From NCBI GenBank assembly GCA_963675135.1, contig OY776121.1, forward strand, positions 72,928,265 to 72,992,264: 64,000 nucleotides of DNA. The letters are read 5' to 3'. Origin of the DNA: Galeopsis tetrahit (Eukaryota > Streptophyta > Magnoliopsida > Lamiales > Lamiaceae). The translations under genes were made by a program, and so were the position numbers. Below the pieces are notes generated by a model. The model did no database searches, was not told the origin of the DNA, and saw only the letters and a program-made list of their open reading frames with translations. This document shows, in pieces, positions 58,801-64,000 of this stretch (position 1 is its first letter; every line of letters begins with the position of its first letter).

Positions 58801-59104
58801 ATATTATAATTATATTTTTGACATGTCAAAAAAAAAATAAAAAATATATATATATATATAGCATATAAATATATAATTATTACACCTACTTAAAGAGTTC
58901 ATTCATGTGTCATTATCTCAACGATTTCGACACACGTCAAAATTTGAATCTATCTTGATATAATTTTTTTTTTATTTAAAATATAATTATCTCGAATCGT
59001 AGTCCATAAAAATAACATTTTTTTTAATATTATGAAAAATGAAATATTTGGATAATATAAATTCAATGTCATTATTATTTAACATTTTTTTTAATTAGTA
59101 TACA
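55900..59104. other. unclassified AT-rich intergenic sequence
   Basis: No coding region, RNA gene or bounded mobile element is recognised across 3.2 kb. The minus-strand frame at 57432-57707 is AT-driven and has no family motif. Confidence 0.5.
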
Positions 59105-59107
59105 ATA

Positions 59108-59170
59108 CTCCCTCCGTCCTTCCTAGATTAGTTTTACATTGATATAAAAATAACTTAAAAATTGGTTAAT
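59108..59170. repeat. Stowaway-like left terminus
   Basis: ACTCCCTCCGTCCTTCCTAGATTAG follows a TA dinucleotide-rich flank. No right terminus is visible before 59660, so it is a fragment. Confidence 0.4.
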
Positions 59171-59664
59171 TTATAAATTATACTAATGTATTATTTCCAT
59201 TGTTAGTAAGTAATAATATTGTTTACCATACAAGCAATTTTCAAGGCTCTTTTGTAGGCTATGCTCGCTTCCGTAGATCTATATATTTTTGCTTTGCGAT
59301 TAGTTGGAAAAATTCTTAAATATATTTAATTTTTTTATGTTTAGGAAATCAAATGTTCTAGATTTTGGTTTGGTGTTATATATATATTGTAAAAAATGTT
59401 ATGATCTTGAAGAGGAAAGAGAGAAAATTTGCATTTCTGTATTTGAATTATACTTGATATTTAAAATAAATATTAACCTGATTTTGAAAAATTATTAAGA
59501 CTAAGTATAAGCTTATTATTAGAATAAATTAAGATTTAGAGTAATATTTACGACATTAAAAAGCGGCATTGCTACCAAAATGACACATGCAGTTGAGGAG
59601 TTAATGAATATTTTATTTACAATAATAGATAGTACACTTTATTAATTTGTATTACCCTATACTA
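59171..59664. other. unclassified AT-rich sequence flanking the Copia element
   Basis: No recognisable feature. The 64-codon frame at 59304-59498 has no family motif. Confidence 0.5.
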
Positions 59665-59879
59665 TGTTGACAGAATGTGAATAACACATAAAGAAAGAAT
59701 TGAGAGAAGAATTGAGAGAAGATCACTGCTCTCTGGTGAGCGTGTATATTCATATATATATACAAGTGAGATTACAAACAAACTCCCATAATTGTGGGAA
59801 GATTTGGTCAATATAAGATAAATCTAAATAAGAGAAAATATCTAAACAAACAATTTATGATTCTAAATTATCCCTATTA
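59665..59879 (-). repeat. 3' LTR of the intact Copia element
   Basis: About 215 bp between the polypurine run and the TGTTGACAG end (plus strand). TTGTATATATATATGAATATAC near 59745-59765 may act as a TATA box. The gag-pol stop codon lies inside this LTR. Confidence 0.75.
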
Positions 59880-62800
59880 CCCCCCGTCAAGCGCTGCGTG
59901 GGATGAAGACACACGCAAAGCTTGGAACGTAGAAACTCAAAAGCGGGACGTGGAAGGCTCTTTGTGAAGATATCGGCAAGCTGTAGATGAGAGGGAACAA
60001 AACCAGTAGAAATACGACCAGATGATACCAGTTCACGAACAAAATGGTAATCCAAGTCAATGTGTTTGGCTCGCTTGTGTGCAACAAGATTTTGACTTAA
60101 AAATATTGCACTTTTGTTGTCACACAACAAAGTAGGTCGATCAGGAGGAAGGGCTCGAAGTTCCTTAAGAAGATTAATAACCCATACAAGTTCTGCAGCA
60201 GTATTCGCCATAGCACGGTACTCAGACTCACAGCTAGAGCGAGAAACGGTTGGTTGTTTCTTAGCACTCCAGGAAACAAGATTGCCCCCAAGAAAAATCG
60301 AGTACCCATATGTCGAACGACGAGTCTCAACACAACGAGCCCAGTCTGCATCAGAATAACCCAGAACAGAAGAGTCTGAGCGCTTAGTGAAGGAGAGGCC
60401 AAAATGAATTGTTCCTTTCACATAGCGAAGAATACGCTTAACCGCCAAAAAATGATCTTCAGTAGGTGATCGAAGAAACTGACTCACAGAACTAACAGCA
60501 TAAGACAGATCTGGTCTAGTGATGGTCAAATACTGCAATGCACCAACTAGAGATCTGTACAAAGTAGGATCCTTGAAAATAGGGCCAGTGCTGACAAGTG
60601 ACTCACCCGTTGCCAAAGGAGTTGAGACAGGTTTTGCATCCATCAATTCCGCACGCTGAAGAATGTCAAGCGCGTATTTAGCTTGCCCAACAAACAAGCC
60701 AGTATCAGTGGAGGAAACTTCAAGGCCAAGAAAATAGCTCAAGGAACCAAGATCCTTGATAGCAAATTCATCACCAGTGCGATGAATAAAGCGACGAAGA
60801 GCGGCCTGATCATTGCCTGTAACAATAATATCATCAACATATAAGAGGAGGTAAATAACAGAGTTACCCTGATGAAGATAAAAAAGAGATGAATCAGAAC
60901 GACTCTGAGAGAATCCCAAGCCGAAGAGAAACGAACTGAAACGCTGGTACCAGGCAAGAGGAGCCTGACGAAGACCATACAAAGCCTTCTTCAGACGACA
61001 AACATGATCTGGATAACGAGGATCAACAAAGCCAGGGGGCTGAGCCATGAAGACAGGTTTCTGAAGAACCCCATTGAGGAAGGCATTCTTGACATCAAGC
61101 TGATGAAGAGGCCAACCCTGCCGAACAGAGAGAGCCAAAACAATCCGAACCGTAGCCGCCTTCACAACAGGACTAAAAGTATGGTGAAAATCAGTACCAG
61201 GAACCTGAGTAAACCCCTGTGCCACTAAGCGAGCTTTGTGACGATCGATCGACCCATCAGCAAGAAACTTCGTACGAAACACCCACTTTGAACCAACAAT
61301 GTTAGTACCAGAGGGACGAGGCACCAAATCCCAAGTGGAGTTTGAACGAAGGGCGTCAATCTCTTCTTGCATAGCAGCAAGCCAATGAGGATGTTTAACG
61401 GCAGACTTGAAACCACGGGGCTCAAAGGTAGCGACGAGAGCCGATAGAAGAGCAGAAGAAGCCAAATCAACTGGATAACGGGGCTTGAATATACCTGCAC
61501 GGGCTCGAGTAGTCATAGGGTGAACAGACAACGTCGAAGCCGGAGGATGAACAACGGGATCAGGGGACGGAGGTGGAGTATGTGTGCCGTCAATGGGAAT
61601 AACAGGATCAACGGGATCGGACGGAGGTGTCTGTATAATAGGTTCATCAGGAAGCAACGATGATGAACGAGTATCGGGATCAACATAGAAGCGGTGTGGA
61701 GGACGGATAGGTGCCGATGCAGGAGCCAGAGAAGAATCAGACGCGATATCAAGAAATGTGGAGATATCCAAGTCAGTAACCTTCGTGAGAGATGTGGCCC
61801 GTGAGAAGGGAAAGTAGAGCTCATCAAACTGAGCATGTCGAGTGATAAAGACTCGAGAAGACTCCGGATCAAAACAACGAAAACCCTTCTGAACACTGCT
61901 ATACCCAAGGAAAATACATGGTCGACTACGAGGTTCCAACTTATGTGCAGCATAATCCCGAAGATAAGGATACACACGACAGCCAAAAGGCTTGAAAGAA
62001 TCGTAACTGGGGGGATATCCAAATAATACCTGAAATGGAGAAGAGTTAACGAGAACGACACACGGAAGCCTATTTATGACATACACGGCAGTGGCAAAGG
62101 CATCAAACCATAGAGAGGCGGGAGCATGAGCATGGAAAAGCATGGATAGGCCAGTCTCAGAGATATGACGATGTTTACGTTCAACTCTGCCATTTTGCTG
62201 TGGGGTATAAGGACACGAAGTTCGATGATGAATACCATGTAAGTGCATAAAATCACGAATCTTCCTATTCAAAAACTCAGTTCCACCATCAGATTGAAAT
62301 ATCTTTATAGTTCGAGAAAATTGATTGCAGACAAAGGCATGAAAACGAACAAAGACATCATAGAAATCCGATTTAGCACGCAACGGGTATATCCAAGAGA
62401 AGCGAGAAAAGTCATCAACAAAGGCAACATAGTACCTAAAACCATCAGAAGTAGAAACAGGCGCAGGACCCCATAAATCACAATGGATTAAATCAAGAAC
62501 AGCAGTAGAACGCTTTTCATTCAACGAAAAAGGTAAACTTTTACTCTTTGCCAATTGGCAAGATCCACAAAGACTAGGGTTTGGTAAAACTGAAGTAACA
62601 GATAAACAACCCTGCTTATTTAATAATGAAATAACTGAAAACGGGACATGCCCCAAACGTAAATGCCATAAATCAAAACTCGCTTTCAACCTCTTGACCC
62701 GAATCACTGCAACCAAAGCTGGAATACCCCGATCAAGCAGATAAAGCCCCTGATTACACCTTCCCTGAGCCAGGATTTTCTTTGTGACCCGATTTTGAAT

Positions 62801-63997
62801 CGCAAAAAACTTATCAGAAAATATGACATCGACAGGATAATCCGCAGTTAATTTGCTGATAGACAGTAAATTCTTGGTAATATGGGGTACGACAAGCACA
62901 TCTAACAGCTTAACATCCTCAGATAAATTAGTGTTACCAATATGTGAAATATTCAAAACATTACCATTACCAACTATAACAGAACCGTTACCAGAATAGG
63001 ACTCATGAGTGTCAAGAGCGGATAACTGGTTCGTCATATGTGCTGAGGCGCCTGAATCGAGATACCAGTCGGGTGTAGGATCCGAGACATTGCATGTTGA
63101 AGTAAATGCCTTAGCAAGGTGGGCAGCGGAGTTGGAATTAAGAGCATTCAAATATTTGGAGCATTTATCGGCGTAGTGTTCCTCGCGACACAACTGACAC
63201 CTAGGAGGTCGACGAAATCCACCACCAGTAGAGTTGCCATCCCTCCTGCCAGAATTTCCATTACCACCAGAATGTCCATTACCTCCAGAAAAACCAGAAG
63301 AGCGAGAGGAGTGTTGGGGCTGCTGTTGGCTGCGGTTTTGCGAACGAAGAGGCTGCCGGGGATTACTCGAGTGTGAAGGCCCATTGCGAACAGCAGAGAA
63401 AGCAGCAGGCGTAGGAGAGGGACCCTCCATGGATCGTAACATCATGTCAAATTGCACCGCCTGATGCAAGAGATCCCGAAACGCCGGGATCGGAGAGATG
63501 GCCATACGGGTATCGGCGAAACCCGCAAACTGAATTCCCAATCCACGAAGGAACCAATGGCTTTTATCAGAGGAGTCAATCGGGCGACCAATAGCATGTA
63601 ACTGATCACAAAGGTGTTTGAATTTTCGCCCATAATCTTCCACGGATAAGTCGCCGCGTCTAAGAGATAATAACTCCTCACGTAGTTGATGTGAGCGAGA
63701 AGTAGAGGCATACACAGATTCAAGTGCCTCCCACGCTTGATGTGCAGATGTGCAATCAATAACTTCAGACGCTGCATCGGGAGAGAGAGAGGTAAACAGA
63801 ACACTGAGCAAGCGTTTGTCCTTCAAACGCCATGTCTGATATTCCGGATTCGGAGCCGGTTCGGCAGTAGCAGCAGTAGCGGGCGCACCAGCAGGCGTAA
63901 CAGGTGGAATGGTGGAGGGAGGAGATGGAGATGTACCGTCAAGATGGCCAAGAATATCGAAGCATTCGGCCATGTGAATCGTTTGACGACGCCACAT
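59855..63997 (-). CDS. Copia gag-pol polyprotein, uninterrupted 1380 codons (5' end may extend beyond window)
   Basis: Gag of UBN2 type is at residues about 40-215 (HWFLRGLGIQFAGFADTRM). A Gly/Ser/Asn-rich segment follows, then zinc knuckle CQLCREEHYADKC near 267-279; its CX2CX3HX4C spacing is one residue shorter than the standard knuckle. The protease motif DSGASAHMT is near 315. GAG-pre-integrase (LWHLRLGHVPF) and integrase follow, with DLWGPAPV, FQSDGGTEF (about 568) and NGRVERKHRH. Reverse transcriptase has LVAQGFTQVPGTDF, LDVKNAFLNG and YVDDIIVTG near 1055. RNase H has SDADWARC, SCESEYRAMA and ADIFTKSLP near 1343. All catalytic motifs are intact, and no stop or frameshift is seen. The last residues (NRDNLES) are read into the LTR. 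Gag-pol makes virus-like particles and copies the element through RNA. The first Met at 63997 may be internal. Confidence 0.9.
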   Translation of the reverse strand: MWRRQTIHMAECFDILGHLDGTSPSPPSTIPPVTPAGAPATAATAEPAPNPEYQTWRLKDKRLLSVLFTSLSPDAASEVIDCTSAHQAWEALESVYASTSRSHQLREELLSLRRGDLSVEDYGRKFKHLCDQLHAIGRPIDSSDKSHWFLRGLGIQFAGFADTRMAISPIPAFRDLLHQAVQFDMMLRSMEGPSPTPAAFSAVRNGPSHSSNPRQPLRSQNRSQQQPQHSSRSSGFSGGNGHSGGNGNSGRRDGNSTGGGFRRPPRCQLCREEHYADKCSKYLNALNSNSAAHLAKAFTSTCNVSDPTPDWYLDSGASAHMTNQLSALDTHESYSGNGSVIVGNGNVLNISHIGNTNLSEDVKLLDVLVVPHITKNLLSISKLTADYPVDVIFSDKFFAIQNRVTKKILAQGRCNQGLYLLDRGIPALVAVIRVKRLKASFDLWHLRLGHVPFSVISLLNKQGCLSVTSVLPNPSLCGSCQLAKSKSLPFSLNEKRSTAVLDLIHCDLWGPAPVSTSDGFRYYVAFVDDFSRFSWIYPLRAKSDFYDVFVRFHAFVCNQFSRTIKIFQSDGGTEFLNRKIRDFMHLHGIHHRTSCPYTPQQNGRVERKHRHISETGLSMLFHAHAPASLWFDAFATAVYVINRLPCVVLVNSSPFQVLFGYPPSYDSFKPFGCRVYPYLRDYAAHKLEPRSRPCIFLGYSSVQKGFRCFDPESSRVFITRHAQFDELYFPFSRATSLTKVTDLDISTFLDIASDSSLAPASAPIRPPHRFYVDPDTRSSSLLPDEPIIQTPPSDPVDPVIPIDGTHTPPPSPDPVVHPPASTLSVHPMTTRARAGIFKPRYPVDLASSALLSALVATFEPRGFKSAVKHPHWLAAMQEEIDALRSNSTWDLVPRPSGTNIVGSKWVFRTKFLADGSIDRHKARLVAQGFTQVPGTDFHHTFSPVVKAATVRIVLALSVRQGWPLHQLDVKNAFLNGVLQKPVFMAQPPGFVDPRYPDHVCRLKKALYGLRQAPLAWYQRFSSFLFGLGFSQSRSDSSLFYLHQGNSVIYLLLYVDDIIVTGNDQAALRRFIHRTGDEFAIKDLGSLSYFLGLEVSSTDTGLFVGQAKYALDILQRAELMDAKPVSTPLATGESLVSTGPIFKDPTLYRSLVGALQYLTITRPDLSYAVSSVSQFLRSPTEDHFLAVKRILRYVKGTIHFGLSFTKRSDSSVLGYSDADWARCVETRRSTYGYSIFLGGNLVSWSAKKQPTVSRSSCESEYRAMANTAAELVWVINLLKELRALPPDRPTLLCDNKSAIFLSQNLVAHKRAKHIDLDYHFVRELVSSGRISTGFVPSHLQLADIFTKSLPRPAFEFLRSKLCVCLHPTQRLTGGNRDNLES

Positions 63998-64000
63998 AAG

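Larger units (their letters stand above)
59665..64000 (-). mobile_element. Ty1/Copia retrotransposon, 3' LTR and nearly whole internal region, intact frame
   Basis: This minus-strand element runs off the right edge, so its 5' LTR and start are outside. The 3' LTR (59665-59879) ends CTGTCAACA and follows a polypurine run, GACGGGGGG. Domain order is Copia. TACTA at 59660-59664 would be one half of its target duplication. It belongs to the same broad lineage as the decayed element at 27212. Confidence 0.9.

Overview
This is plant nuclear DNA, most likely from a eudicot. The evidence is spliced host genes of plant-specific families (a WAT1/UMAMIT-type transporter and a GT-2-type trihelix transcription factor), AT-rich intergenic sequence, and dense plant transposon families: Ty1/Copia, Ty3/Gypsy chromovirus and Athila, L1-type LINEs, CACTA, hAT, PIF/Harbinger-like and Stowaway-like MITEs, and tRNA-derived SINEs. 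The species cannot be determined from the sequence. I see no bacterial, organellar or CRISPR features.

Layout. At 1-465 lie the first three exons (minus strand, running off the window) of a WAT1-related transporter gene. At 621-4262 there is a foldback MITE, a 2.2 kb non-autonomous CACTA element (TSD ATA), a Stowaway MITE and a 101 bp mini-CACTA. At 4677-7942 a solo LTR carries a Stowaway MITE, which itself carries an Athila-like solo LTR with TSD TCTAT. From 8.1 to 21.3 kb is a deep nest. A LINE RNase H tail abuts a truncated Athila (gag/protease plus one LTR, minus strand). The Athila LTR is split by a complete Ty3/Gypsy chromovirus (12397-18501, TSD TTTTG), whose protease codons are split by a deleted Athila-like solo LTR (TSD GGAGC). 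The nest sits beside a large foldback repeat that hosts an hAT element.

A second hAT element occupies 21695-22809. A foldback repeat follows at 23.4-25.6 kb, with a second copy of the LINE tail. A decayed Copia element with an odd composite leader spans 27.2-31.9 kb and is followed by a SINE-like sequence. The 34.8-36.6 kb interval is a second CACTA element containing a PIF-like MITE. A 5'-truncated LINE with an 11 bp TSD (38631-40508) carries a second mini-CACTA copy. A Stowaway MITE split by an hAT element lies at 42651-43797.

The only complete host gene is the GT-2-like trihelix factor at 45460-47736 (minus strand, two exons). From 48 to 59.6 kb the sequence is AT-rich and gene-poor, with scattered MITE and SINE fragments and one clear G-quadruplex motif. 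The window ends in a Copia element (59665 to beyond 64000, minus strand) with an uninterrupted gag-pol frame, possibly still functional.

The host genes do not form a pathway. The main biological content is transposon layering: for many elements, exact target-site duplications give the order of insertion. I did not find a convincing undescribed biological system. The most unusual items are the foldback repeats, the composite Copia leader, and the palindrome-rich segments of the Athila LTRs.
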